From: Streptomyces marincola
Lineage (GTDB): Bacteria; Actinomycetota; Actinomycetes; Streptomycetales; Streptomycetaceae
NCBI RefSeq assembly: GCF_020410765.1
Contig: NZ_CP084541.1
Location: forward strand, 248,001 to 312,000
Direction of reading: 5' to 3'
Length of the DNA stretch: 64,000 nt
Position 1 is the stretch's first letter, and each line of letters begins with the position of its first letter. Made by a program: the position numbers and the translations under genes. Under the pieces are notes generated by a model. It was not told where the DNA came from, ran no database searches, and saw only the letters and a list, made by a program, of their open reading frames with translations. This document shows positions 1-7,500 of the stretch, one piece after another.

Positions 1-1023
1 CTGGCCGCCGGGTACGCGGAGCTGGTGATGGCCGGCCGTTCGCACAACGTCCCCGCCCAGGCCACCACGCTGGGGAAACGCTTCGCCACGGCCGCCGACG
101 AACTCCTCGTCGCGCTCGGCCGGGTGGAGGACCTGCTGGCGCGGTACCCGTTGCGCGGGATCAAGGGTCCCGTGGGCACCTCGCAGGACATGCTCGACCT
201 GCTCGGCGGCGACGAGGCGCGGCTCGCGGAACTGGAGGACCGGGTCGCGGGCCACCTGGGCTTCGGCCGGGTCCTCACCTCCGTGGGCCAGGTCTACCCC
301 CGCTCGCTGGACTACGAGGTCGTCACGGCCCTGGTGCAGCTGGCCGCCGCGCCCGCGTCGCTGGCGCGGACGATCCGGCTGATGGCGGGGCAGGAGCTGG
401 TGACCGAGGGCTTCCAGCCGGGGCAGGTCGGCTCGTCGGCGATGCCGCACAAGATGAACACCCGCTCGTGCGAGCGGGTGGGCGGCCTCGCGGTGATCCT
501 GCGCGGCTACGCCTCCATGACCGGCGAACTCGCGGGCGACCAGTGGAACGAGGGCGACGTCTCGTGCTCCGTGGTGCGGCGGGTGGCGCTGCCCGACGCG
601 TTCTTCGCGTTCGACGGACTGGCCGAGACGTTCCTGACGGTGCTGGACGAGTTCGGGGCGTTCGAGGCGGTGGTGGCCCGCGAGCTGGACCGCTACCTGC
701 CCTTCCTCGCCACGACGAAGGTGCTGATGGCGGCCGTGCGCGCCGGCGTGGGCCGGGAGACGGCGCACGAGGTCATCAAGGAGCACGCGGTGGCCTCCGC
801 GCTCGGGCTGCGCGAGGGCGCCGAGCGCAACGAACTGCTCGACCGGCTCGCGGCCGACGAGCGCATCCCGCTCGACCGGGCCGGGCTCGACGCGCTGATG
901 GCGGACCGGCTGTCGTTCACGGGTGCGGCCGGCGCGCAGGTCGCCGCCGTCGTCGGCCGGATCGACGAGGTCGTCAAGCGGTACCCCGAGGCGGCGGCGT
1001 ACGCGCCGGGGGCCATCCTGTAG
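1..1023 (+). CDS. purB: Adenylosuccinate lyase, 3' part
   Basis: PurB splits succinylaminoimidazole carboxamide ribotide and adenylosuccinate, releasing fumarate, in cytosolic purine synthesis. The reading frame is already open at base 1, so the N-terminal part lies outside the window; about 340 residues are visible against roughly 450-480 for the family. The fumarase/aspartase superfamily signature SSAMPHKMN, with its mobile-loop catalytic serine, lies near bases 436-460. The C-terminal helical region follows (ARELDRYLPFLATTKVL, then the GRETAHEVIKEHA segment), as in bacterial PurB. It is followed 23 bp later by a ROK regulator on the same strand. The family call is secure; only the true start is missing. 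Confidence 0.93.
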   Translation: MAAGYAELVMAGRSHNVPAQATTLGKRFATAADELLVALGRVEDLLARYPLRGIKGPVGTSQDMLDLLGGDEARLAELEDRVAGHLGFGRVLTSVGQVYPRSLDYEVVTALVQLAAAPASLARTIRLMAGQELVTEGFQPGQVGSSAMPHKMNTRSCERVGGLAVILRGYASMTGELAGDQWNEGDVSCSVVRRVALPDAFFAFDGLAETFLTVLDEFGAFEAVVARELDRYLPFLATTKVLMAAVRAGVGRETAHEVIKEHAVASALGLREGAERNELLDRLAADERIPLDRAGLDALMADRLSFTGAAGAQVAAVVGRIDEVVKRYPEAAAYAPGAIL

Positions 1024-1046
1024 GGCCCTCGCGGGGGGAGGCGGGC

Positions 1047-2207
1047 GTGGTGAGTCACACCGGCGGCGGGCCGTCGCTGCTGCGGAGGATCAACTCGGCA
1101 GCCGTGCTGCGGGCGTTGCGTGCCGCCGGGCCGCCGTGCTCGCTGACCGACCTGGCCCGGGCCACCGGCCTGTCCCGCCCGACGCTCGAAGGGGTGCTCG
1201 AAGGGCTGGCCGATTCCGGGCTCGTCGCGGAGACGGGCGCGGCCGAGGCGGCCGGGGAACGGCGCCCCGGGCGCCCGGCCCGCCGGTTCAGGTTCCGCGC
1301 GGAGGCCGGCCGGCTGCTCGGCATCGAGATCGGGTCGCGCCGGGTGTCGGCGGTGCTCGCGGACCTGGGCGGGCGGCGGCTGGGGACGGCGGCCCTCGAT
1401 GTGGCCACGCGGGCGGCGGCCGAGGAACGGCTGGCCGGGGCGCGGGCCGTCGCGGGCGAGCTGCTCGCGCGGCACGGCGGCGCGGCGGGCGAGCTGCGCG
1501 CGGTCGGCGTCGGCAGCCCGGGCATCGTGGCCGCCGACGGCTCGGTCGAACTGTGCGCGGCCCTGCCGGGCTGGACGGGCCTGCCGCTGGGTGAGCGGCT
1601 CGGTGCGGCGTTCGGCTGCCCGGTGCTCGTGGAGAACGACGCGAACGCCGCCGTGCTCGCGGAGCGCTGGGTGGGGGCGGCGGCCGGGGCCGACGACGTG
1701 GTGATGGTGCTCGCCGGGCTGAGCCCGGGCGCCGGATCGCTCATCGGCGGCCGGCTGCACCGCGGGCACCGCGGCGCGGCGGGCGAGATCGGCGCGCTGC
1801 ACCTGCTGGGCCGCCAGGCGCGTCCCGAGCGCCTGCTGTCCGTCTCGGGCGACCCGCTTGACCCGCTGGACGAGCAGGCCGTGACCCGCGTGCTCGCGGC
1901 GGCGCGCGGCGGTGACCGGCGGGCGGCGGCGGCCGTGGACAGGTTCGTGGAGCGCCTGGTGCACGACGTGGCGGCGCTGGTGCTCGCCCTCGACCCGGAA
2001 CTCGTCGTCGTCGGCGGCTGGGCCACCGGCCTCGACGGTCTTGTCGGTCCGCTGCGCCAGGAGCTGAGGCGCTACTGCCTGCGCACCCCCCGCGTGGTGG
2101 CCTCGGCGCTCGGCGGCGGGGCCGTGGCCACGGGCGCGCTGCGGCTGGCGCTCGACCGGATCGAGGGCGAACTGTTCGCGGTGGGCGGCGGGTCGGAACC
2201 GCGCTGA
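1047..2207 (+). CDS. ROK-family transcriptional regulator
   Basis: A 386-residue protein with an N-terminal winged helix-turn-helix (about residues 20-65, including LTDLARATGLSRPTLEGVL) and a C-terminal ROK domain (sugar-kinase/actin fold) with the sugar-binding signature VENDANAAVLAERW. Such proteins are usually repressors of sugar uptake or catabolism genes that respond to a sugar. The usual ROK zinc motif CxCGxxGC is not visible; the segment after GEIGALHLLG has no cysteines, which argues against glucokinase activity. GTG at 1047 is chosen because a GGGGGGAGG ribosome site ends 5 bases upstream; GTG at 1050 is also possible. It is convergent with the GntR gene. Target genes are unknown. 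Confidence 0.88.
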   Translation: MVSHTGGGPSLLRRINSAAVLRALRAAGPPCSLTDLARATGLSRPTLEGVLEGLADSGLVAETGAAEAAGERRPGRPARRFRFRAEAGRLLGIEIGSRRVSAVLADLGGRRLGTAALDVATRAAAEERLAGARAVAGELLARHGGAAGELRAVGVGSPGIVAADGSVELCAALPGWTGLPLGERLGAAFGCPVLVENDANAAVLAERWVGAAAGADDVVMVLAGLSPGAGSLIGGRLHRGHRGAAGEIGALHLLGRQARPERLLSVSGDPLDPLDEQAVTRVLAAARGGDRRAAAAVDRFVERLVHDVAALVLALDPELVVVGGWATGLDGLVGPLRQELRRYCLRTPRVVASALGGGAVATGALRLALDRIEGELFAVGGGSEPR

Positions 2208-2221
2208 CCGCGCCGCGCGGT
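2207..2221. terminator. Short GC hairpin between convergent genes
   Basis: ACCGCG and CGCGGT arms around a CCG loop sit directly on the ROK stop codon, facing the GntR gene. There is no T-tract, as is common for actinomycete terminators. The stem is only 6 bp, so this is a weak call. Confidence 0.35.
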
Positions 2222-2263
2222 CCCGCCCCGACGGCACCCGCGGCGCCGCGCCGGTTGCGGTGG

Positions 2264-3013
2264 TCAGCCGGCCGTGAGGGTCAGGGCCTTGCGGTCGCCG
2301 AAGGTGAGCCGGCAGGTGTCGGCCCGGTAGGTGGCGACCGCGACGGCGGCGGTGCGTCCGGCCGCCGTGTACCGCGTGGTGACGATCAGCACGGGCGAGC
2401 CCGGCAGCCGGTCGAGCAGCCTGGCGTCCTCGGCCCCGGCGGAACCCAGTTCGACGGCGCGGTCCTGGCCGTCCCACGGCACGGTCCGCAGCCGGTCGAG
2501 CACGGCGCGGGCGCGTTCTGGACCTGGTCCCTGCTCCTGCGCGGCGCCCGGCGCGGACACCAGGCCGGGCGACACGTACAGCTGCTCCGTGGCCACGGGC
2601 TGCCCCTCGGCCATGAGCACGCGGTGCACCGTCCGCACGGGACGGCCCGCGGGCAGGCCGAGGTCGCGGGCGACGGCCGCCGCCGGCGCCGAGCCGGCGC
2701 AGTCGACCGCCTCCCACGCGCCGCCGTCGGCGGCCGGGCCCGCGTGCCGCCCCGGGCTGACGTCCACCCCGACGCGCGGCGGCGCCACCGTGGTGCCGAC
2801 GCCGCGCCGGCGCTGGAGGCGGCCCTCCAGTTCGAGCTGGTCGAGCGCCTGCCGCAGCGTGGCGCGCGCGACGCCGAAGCGGGCGGCGAGGTCACGTTCG
2901 TTCGGCAGGGTCTGGCCGACGCTGAACTCCGTGTCGAGCGCCTGCGCGAGGACCGTCTTGAGGTGCCAGTACTTCGGCTCGGGCTGCTGCCGGGCCGGCG
3001 AGGACGTGCTCAC
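2264..3013 (-). CDS. GntR/HutC-family transcriptional regulator
   Basis: A 249-residue regulator. The N-terminal winged helix (about residues 12-75; LPNERDLAARFGVARATLRQAL is the recognition region) is typical of GntR. The C-terminal half fits a UTRA effector-binding domain, so this is the HutC subfamily to which DasR and NagR belong, whose ligands are often phosphosugars or small acids. The ATG is followed by STSSPARQQPEPKYWHLK, the usual start for this type; a GGGGGGAGG site lies just upstream. It is divergent from the SDR gene at 3141, and the gap contains a near-perfect HutC/DasR-type operator, so it probably controls itself and that SDR gene. The ligand cannot be read from sequence. Confidence 0.88.
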   Translation of the reverse strand: MSTSSPARQQPEPKYWHLKTVLAQALDTEFSVGQTLPNERDLAARFGVARATLRQALDQLELEGRLQRRRGVGTTVAPPRVGVDVSPGRHAGPAADGGAWEAVDCAGSAPAAAVARDLGLPAGRPVRTVHRVLMAEGQPVATEQLYVSPGLVSAPGAAQEQGPGPERARAVLDRLRTVPWDGQDRAVELGSAGAEDARLLDRLPGSPVLIVTTRYTAAGRTAAVAVATYRADTCRLTFGDRKALTLTAG

Positions 3014-3103
3014 CCTGCCTCCCCCCGCGCCGGGGCCGGACGCCGGACGGCGCGATTATGAAAGGTTGTTGCGTATGTAGGGACCCTAGGCCGGTCGGGT
3101 GGC

Positions 3104-3134
3104 TTGGTCAAGACCAATCCCCTGACCGTAAGCT
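3104..3134 (+). promoter_or_regulatory. DasR-like operator overlapping a probable leaderless promoter
   Basis: TTGGTCAAGACCAA at 3104-3117 is an inverted repeat with 6-bp arms and a 2-bp centre. It differs from the DasR-type core TGGTCTAGACCA at one position. TTGGTC could act as a -35 box with TAAGCT at 3129-3134 as the -10 box (19-bp spacer), which puts the transcription start on or next to the GTG at 3141. No ribosome site precedes that GTG, so leaderless transcription is likely. Binding there would block the SDR promoter. A second small dyad, TAGGGACCCTA, lies at 3079-3089. Confidence 0.55.
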
Positions 3135-3140
3135 GCTCCC

Positions 3141-3977
3141 GTGCAGCCCATCGCATCGGAAGACCAGGAAACGCCCGCGCCGCGGCAGGACGGGCCGCGG
3201 CAGGACACGAGCGCGCCGGACGGGGCATCGCGCCCGCCCGTGACCGTCGTGACCGGCGGCAGCCGCGGCATCGGCGCCGCCGTCGCGGTCCGGCTGGCCG
3301 CGGCGGGGCACGACGTGGCGATCGGCTGGGTCGCCGACGAGGAGGCCGCGGAACGTGTCGTGGCCGCGGTGCGGGAGGCCGGCCGCGCCGCCGTCGCGGT
3401 CCGGGTCGACGTGTCGCGGGAACGCGACGTCGACCAGCTGTTCGACACGGCCCGCGAGGCGCTCGGCCCCGTGACCGGCCTGGTGAACAACGCGGCCACG
3501 ACCGGCCCGCTCGGCCGCTTCACCGAGACGTCGACCGACGTGATGCGCCGCGTGGTCGAGGTCAACGTGCTGGGCACCCTGTGGTGCGCCCGGCGCGCCG
3601 CGCGGGAGATGTCGGCCCGGCACGGCGGCGCGGGCGGCGCGGTCGTCAACATCTCCTCCGTGGCCGCGACGCTCGGCAGCCCGGGCGAGTACGTGCACTA
3701 CGCCGCGACGAAGGCGGCCGTCGACGCGCTGACGACGGGGCTCGCGAAGGAGCTGGCCCCGGACGGCGTCCGCGTCAACTCCGTGCAGCCGGGCATGATC
3801 CTGACCGACATGCACGCCGCCATGGGCGACCCGCAGCGGCCCTGGCGGAAGTCGGACGGCGTCCCGATGCGGCGCCCCGGGCACCCGGAGGAGATCGCGG
3901 GCGCCGTGGCCTGGCTGCTCTCCCCCGAGGCGTCCTACACCACCGGCGCGGTCCTGCGCGTCTCGGGCGGCCTGTGA
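3141..3977 (+). CDS. Short-chain dehydrogenase/reductase, FabG-like
   Basis: A 278-residue SDR oxidoreductase. After a hydrophilic N-terminal extension of about 32 residues comes the nucleotide-binding motif VVTGGSRGIGAA, then LVNNAAT, the catalytic serine in NISSVAA, the YAATK catalytic Tyr/Lys pair and the RVNSVQPGMILTDM segment. These mark a classical NAD(P)-dependent SDR, probably a tetramer acting on an alcohol or ketone. The GTG start lies at the expected transcription start of the promoter just upstream and has no Shine-Dalgarno sequence. It is divergent from, and probably regulated by, the GntR gene at 2264-3013. The substrate is unknown. Confidence 0.88.
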   Translation: MQPIASEDQETPAPRQDGPRQDTSAPDGASRPPVTVVTGGSRGIGAAVAVRLAAAGHDVAIGWVADEEAAERVVAAVREAGRAAVAVRVDVSRERDVDQLFDTAREALGPVTGLVNNAATTGPLGRFTETSTDVMRRVVEVNVLGTLWCARRAAREMSARHGGAGGAVVNISSVAATLGSPGEYVHYAATKAAVDALTTGLAKELAPDGVRVNSVQPGMILTDMHAAMGDPQRPWRKSDGVPMRRPGHPEEIAGAVAWLLSPEASYTTGAVLRVSGGL

Positions 3978-4165
3978 CGGGCGGGGGCGGCACCGGCGGG
4001 GGCACCGGAACGGCAGGTGCCCGCGGGGCGGTTGCGGCCCGGTGCGACCGGTGAGCCGTTTCCCGCCGCATCGCGCCCGAGCAGGCGTTTTCCCCGTGGG
4101 TGCGCTTTACCCTTCGGTCACAGGGCGTTCGTGATCAGGCAACAACCGGGCGCGAGAGTGCTTGC

Positions 4166-4804
4166 ATGGCAGACTCCGACCTACCCCGTTCCTCGGTCCG
4201 TTTCCCCCGTCTCCGGCTCCGCCGGACCTCCGGCGGGTACGCGTCGGGGCGGCCGTGTCCGGCCGTTCCCGCGCCGGTGACCGGGCTCCGGCGCGAGACG
4301 CTGACGGCGGGCGGCAGCCCGCTGGTGCTGCGGGCGGCCTCCCCTGCCGACCTGGCCGCCGCGCTGGCGATGCACGCGCGGTGTTCGCCGCAGACGCTGG
4401 CCCAGCGCTACCACGGCGAGGCCGGCGAGGCCGACGGGTACCTCGCGCACCTGCTGAGTCCGCGCCACGGGCAGAGCGTGGTCGCCGAGACAGCGGGCGG
4501 TGAGGTGGTGGGCCTCGGCCACTTGCTTGAGGACGACGGGGAGTCCGAGGTGGCCCTGCTGGTGGAGGACGGCTGGCAACGGCTCGGCGTGGGCACGGCG
4601 TTGCTGCGGGCGCTGCTGAGGCTGGCCGAGCAGTCCCACCGCGACTCGGTGTACGCGGTCACCCACGCCTCCGCCGCCGGCATCCTCGCCGTCATGCGGG
4701 GCCTGGGGCTGCGGGTGGAACGGCACGTGGCGGAGGGGGCGCTGGTGCTCACGGCCCGGCTGGCCGGGCACCCGACGGCGCTGTCCGCGCGGTCCTGCGG
4801 CTGA
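4166..4804 (+). CDS. GNAT-family N-acetyltransferase
   Basis: A 212-residue protein. An N-terminal basic, proline-rich stretch is followed by an acetyl-CoA-dependent GNAT domain (about residues 60-200). The acetyl-CoA pyrophosphate-binding loop reads VEDGWQRLGVGTALLRALL, close to the consensus Q/RxxGxG/A. The first part (LRAASPADLAAALAMHARCSPQTLAQRYHG) resembles GNAT domains joined to acyl-CoA synthetases or regulators in Streptomyces, but no partner domain is present. ATG at 4166 (MADSDLPRSS) is preferred over an upstream in-frame start at 4100 because the added 22 residues look like promoter DNA. The substrate is unknown. Confidence 0.78.
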   Translation: MADSDLPRSSVRFPRLRLRRTSGGYASGRPCPAVPAPVTGLRRETLTAGGSPLVLRAASPADLAAALAMHARCSPQTLAQRYHGEAGEADGYLAHLLSPRHGQSVVAETAGGEVVGLGHLLEDDGESEVALLVEDGWQRLGVGTALLRALLRLAEQSHRDSVYAVTHASAAGILAVMRGLGLRVERHVAEGALVLTARLAGHPTALSARSCG

Positions 4805-4828
4805 ACCGGCCGGCCGCGGCCGGAAGAG

Positions 4829-4856
4829 GCGGGCCGGTGGTGACGAACCGGCCCGC
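4829..4856 (+). terminator. Hairpin after the GNAT gene
   Basis: GCGGGCCGGT and ACCGGCCCGC form a perfect 10-bp stem with an 8-base loop. It lies 25 bases after the GNAT stop and before the next gene. There is no T-tract. Confidence 0.5.
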
Positions 4857-4874
4857 GCGTACCAGGATGGGTCC

Positions 4875-6560
4875 ATGTCAGAAGACCCGCACACGCTGCT
4901 TCCGCGCCGGCTGGCCGACGCCTACGTCGACGAGCTGGTCGAGCTCGACCCGATCACCGGCACCTACCTCGGCGTTCCCGGCGCGGCCGGCCGGCTGCCC
5001 GACTTCTCGCCCGAGGGGCAGGAGGCCCTCGCCGACCTCGCCCGCCGCACGCTGGGCCGGCTGCCCGCCGCCGAGGCGCTGCCGGGCGCGGACAGCGACG
5101 CGGAACGCCGGTGCGCCCGCCTGCTGAGGGAACGGCTCACGGCCGAACTCGCCGTGCACGAGGCGGGCGAGCCGCTGCGCGCCGTCAGCAACCTCAGCTC
5201 CCCGGCGCACTCGGTGCGCGAGTCGTTCACGCTCGTCCCCACGGACACGGAGGAGGACTGGGCGGCGGTGGCGCGGCAGTTGCGCGCGGTGCCCGAGGCG
5301 CTCGCGGGGTATCGCGCGTCGCTGGCCGAGGGGCTCGCCCGTTCGCTGCCCGCGGGGCCGCGCCAGGTCGCCACGGTGATCGGGCAGTTCGGCGAGTGGG
5401 CCGGCGGGGCCAAGGGCGGCTGGTTCGCCGAGTTCGCCGCCGGCGGGCCGCAGGCGCTGCGGGCCGAGCTGGACGCCGCGGCGCGCGAGGCCACGGGCGC
5501 CGTCGCGGCGCTGCGGGACTGGATGCGCGACACCTACGCGCCGGCCGTCGAGGGCGCGCCCGACATCGTCGGGCGCGAGCGCTACGCGCGTTGGGTGCGG
5601 CACTGGAACGGGACCGACCTCGATCTCGACGACGCGTACGCGTACGGCTGGTCGGAGTTCCACCGGCTGCACGCGGAGATGCGGACGGAGGCGGAGAAGA
5701 TCCTGCCCGGCGCGAACCCGTGGGAGGCGCTGCGCCACCTGGAGACCGAGGGCGAGGCCGTGGAGGGCGTCGAGGAGGTGCGGGCCTGGCTCCAGTCGCT
5801 GATGGACGAGGCGATCGGCGCGCTCGACGGCACCCATTTCGAACTCGCCGAGCGGGTCAAGCGGGTGGAGTCGATGATCGCGCCGCCCGGCGGCGCGGCG
5901 GCGCCGTACTACACGAGCCCGTCGCTGGACTTCGCCCGGCCGGGCCGCACGTGGCTGCCGACGCAGGGCAGGACGCGGTTCCCCGTCTACGACCTGGTGT
6001 CGACGTGGTACCACGAGGGCGTCCCCGGCCACCACCTCCAGCTCGCGCAGTGGGTGCACGTGGCCGAGGACCTGTCGCGGTACCAGACGACGGTGGGCAT
6101 GGTCAGCGCGAACGCCGAGGGGTGGGCGCTGTACGCGGAACGGCTCATGGACGAACTGGGCTTCCTGTTCGACGCGGAACGGCGGCTCGGCTACCTGGAC
6201 TGCCAGATGATGCGCGCGGTGCGGGTGATCATCGACATCGGCATGCACCTGGAGCTGCCGATTCCCGCCGACTCCCCGTTCCGGCCGGGCGAGCGCTGGA
6301 CGCCCGCTCTGGCGCAGGAGTTCTTCGCCCGGCACAGCGGCCGGCCGGGCGACTTCGTGGAGAGCGAGCTGGTGCGCTACCTGGGCATGCCGGGCCAGGC
6401 CATCGGCTACAAGCTGGGCGAGCGGGCCTGGCTGCGCGGCCGGGAGGCGGCGCGCCGGGCGCACGGCGCGGCGTTCGACGCGAAGCGGTGGCACATGGCG
6501 GGCCTTTCCCTCGGTTCGCTCGGACTCGACGACCTGGTGGCCGAGTTGTCGGCGCTCTGA
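4875..6560 (+). CDS. DUF885-family putative metallohydrolase
   Basis: A 561-residue protein of the DUF885 family, which resembles M2/M32-type zinc peptidases. The likely metal site is HEGVPGHH at residues 380-387, a variant HExxxGHH motif preceded by a hydrophobic strand (YDLVSTWY). The family-typical GWALYAERLMDELG segment follows about 35 residues later and may supply a third metal ligand. There is no signal peptide, so it is cytosolic. Length matches the family. The ATG has AGGATGGG upstream. It probably stands alone: a hairpin precedes it and a promoter-like sequence follows. Peptidase activity is inferred from motif similarity only. Confidence 0.82.
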   Translation: MSEDPHTLLPRRLADAYVDELVELDPITGTYLGVPGAAGRLPDFSPEGQEALADLARRTLGRLPAAEALPGADSDAERRCARLLRERLTAELAVHEAGEPLRAVSNLSSPAHSVRESFTLVPTDTEEDWAAVARQLRAVPEALAGYRASLAEGLARSLPAGPRQVATVIGQFGEWAGGAKGGWFAEFAAGGPQALRAELDAAAREATGAVAALRDWMRDTYAPAVEGAPDIVGRERYARWVRHWNGTDLDLDDAYAYGWSEFHRLHAEMRTEAEKILPGANPWEALRHLETEGEAVEGVEEVRAWLQSLMDEAIGALDGTHFELAERVKRVESMIAPPGGAAAPYYTSPSLDFARPGRTWLPTQGRTRFPVYDLVSTWYHEGVPGHHLQLAQWVHVAEDLSRYQTTVGMVSANAEGWALYAERLMDELGFLFDAERRLGYLDCQMMRAVRVIIDIGMHLELPIPADSPFRPGERWTPALAQEFFARHSGRPGDFVESELVRYLGMPGQAIGYKLGERAWLRGREAARRAHGAAFDAKRWHMAGLSLGSLGLDDLVAELSAL

Positions 6561-6619
6561 CCGGAGTTGCCGGCCCCGGGGGCGGGGACCGAACTGTGGC
6601 GAGAACGTGACACAGAGTC

Positions 6620-6649
6620 GTGGCAGCGGACCGTCGCCGTCGTTAGGCT
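6620..6649 (+). promoter_or_regulatory. Promoter for the lipoprotein-kinase operon
   Basis: GTGGCA (4 of 6 against TTGACA) at 6620-6625 and TAGGCT at 6644-6649 are separated by 18 bp. TAGGCT is a common Streptomyces housekeeping -10 box. The predicted leader is about 40 bases and carries GGGGGG before the GTG at 6696. Confidence 0.45.
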
Positions 6650-6695
6650 GGGCGCCGGACGAACGCAGCGTGGGTCGAGTGGGGGGTGACCTGCC

Positions 6696-7493
6696 GTGGG
6701 GCGGGTTCACATGATCCGTCGCGTCACCGCCGGTGCCGTCGCCTTACTGGCGCTCGGGGCGGCGGGGTGCAGCGGGAACGACGGGGGCGGGGCGGACGGG
6801 GAGCCGTCCCCCGGTGAACGGCGCACGCCGGCGGCCGAGCCGTCCCCCGGGGGCGAGCGTTCGGCCGAGGCCGACGCCGCCGACCGGCCGGGCCCCGCGT
6901 CAGCCGCTGACGCACTGGCACTGGCCCGCGCCGTGGCGATCGCCCCGGAGGACTTCGGGCCCGGCTTCGTCGCGCAGGAGCCGTACGAGCCCGACCCGGC
7001 CACGTGGGCGGTGCTCGACGACGCCTGCGTGTGGCAGCGCGAACCGCTCGCGGACGGCGTGCTGGCCAACGTCACGCGGAACGCCGAGCTGCCACCGGAG
7101 CGGGAGGGCGGCGGCCCGCTCCAGGTGATGTCGTCCGTGACCGTGTACGACAGCGTCCGCACCGCGGACGCGCGGATGGCGGGCATCGCCGAGGAGGTGC
7201 TGCGCTGCCCCGAGCAGCGCCTGCGCGCCGACGAGCGGGTCACGGGTCTCGGGTCGAGCAGCATGCCGCCGGAGGAGTTGTCGGTCGACGACCAGATCTA
7301 CGAAACCGGCCAGTTCCACAGCGACGTCCACGGCGGCCCCCACGGCTACCAGTGGCTCGTCTCCCGGATCGGTCCGGTCACCGTGGCGCTGTCCGTCAAG
7401 GGCTCGGCGGAGTTCGGGCCGGACGAACTCCTTGGGGTGAGCGCCCCCGCGCTCGCGCTGCTCGAATCCAACGCCGACGCGGAACTGGGGTGA
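6696..7493 (+). CDS. Putative secreted lipoprotein
   Basis: A 265-residue protein with a lipoprotein signal: basic IRR, a hydrophobic core (AGAVALLALGAAG) and a lipidation cysteine at residue 25. A low-complexity Gly/Pro/Ser/Glu linker of about 55 residues follows, then a soluble domain of about 185 residues that I do not recognise. GTG at 6696 has GGGGGG 8 bases upstream; ATG at 6711 is an alternative and leaves the signal intact. It is the first gene of an operon with two receptor-like kinases (7-base gap to the next), so it may be an extracytoplasmic partner or ligand-binding accessory of those kinases; that link rests on position only. Confidence 0.72.
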   Translation: MGRVHMIRRVTAGAVALLALGAAGCSGNDGGGADGEPSPGERRTPAAEPSPGGERSAEADAADRPGPASAADALALARAVAIAPEDFGPGFVAQEPYEPDPATWAVLDDACVWQREPLADGVLANVTRNAELPPEREGGGPLQVMSSVTVYDSVRTADARMAGIAEEVLRCPEQRLRADERVTGLGSSSMPPEELSVDDQIYETGQFHSDVHGGPHGYQWLVSRIGPVTVALSVKGSAEFGPDELLGVSAPALALLESNADAELG

Positions 7494-7500
7494 CGCGGCG

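Noticed and set aside
3079..3089. TAGGGACCCTA dyad as the main GntR operator
   Set aside because: The TTGGTCAAGACCAA site nearby fits HutC-family operators much better and overlaps the promoter.
4017..4280. Possible small gene on the + strand before the GNAT gene
   Set aside because: It overlaps the GNAT start in another frame, has no ribosome site, and contains no family pattern.
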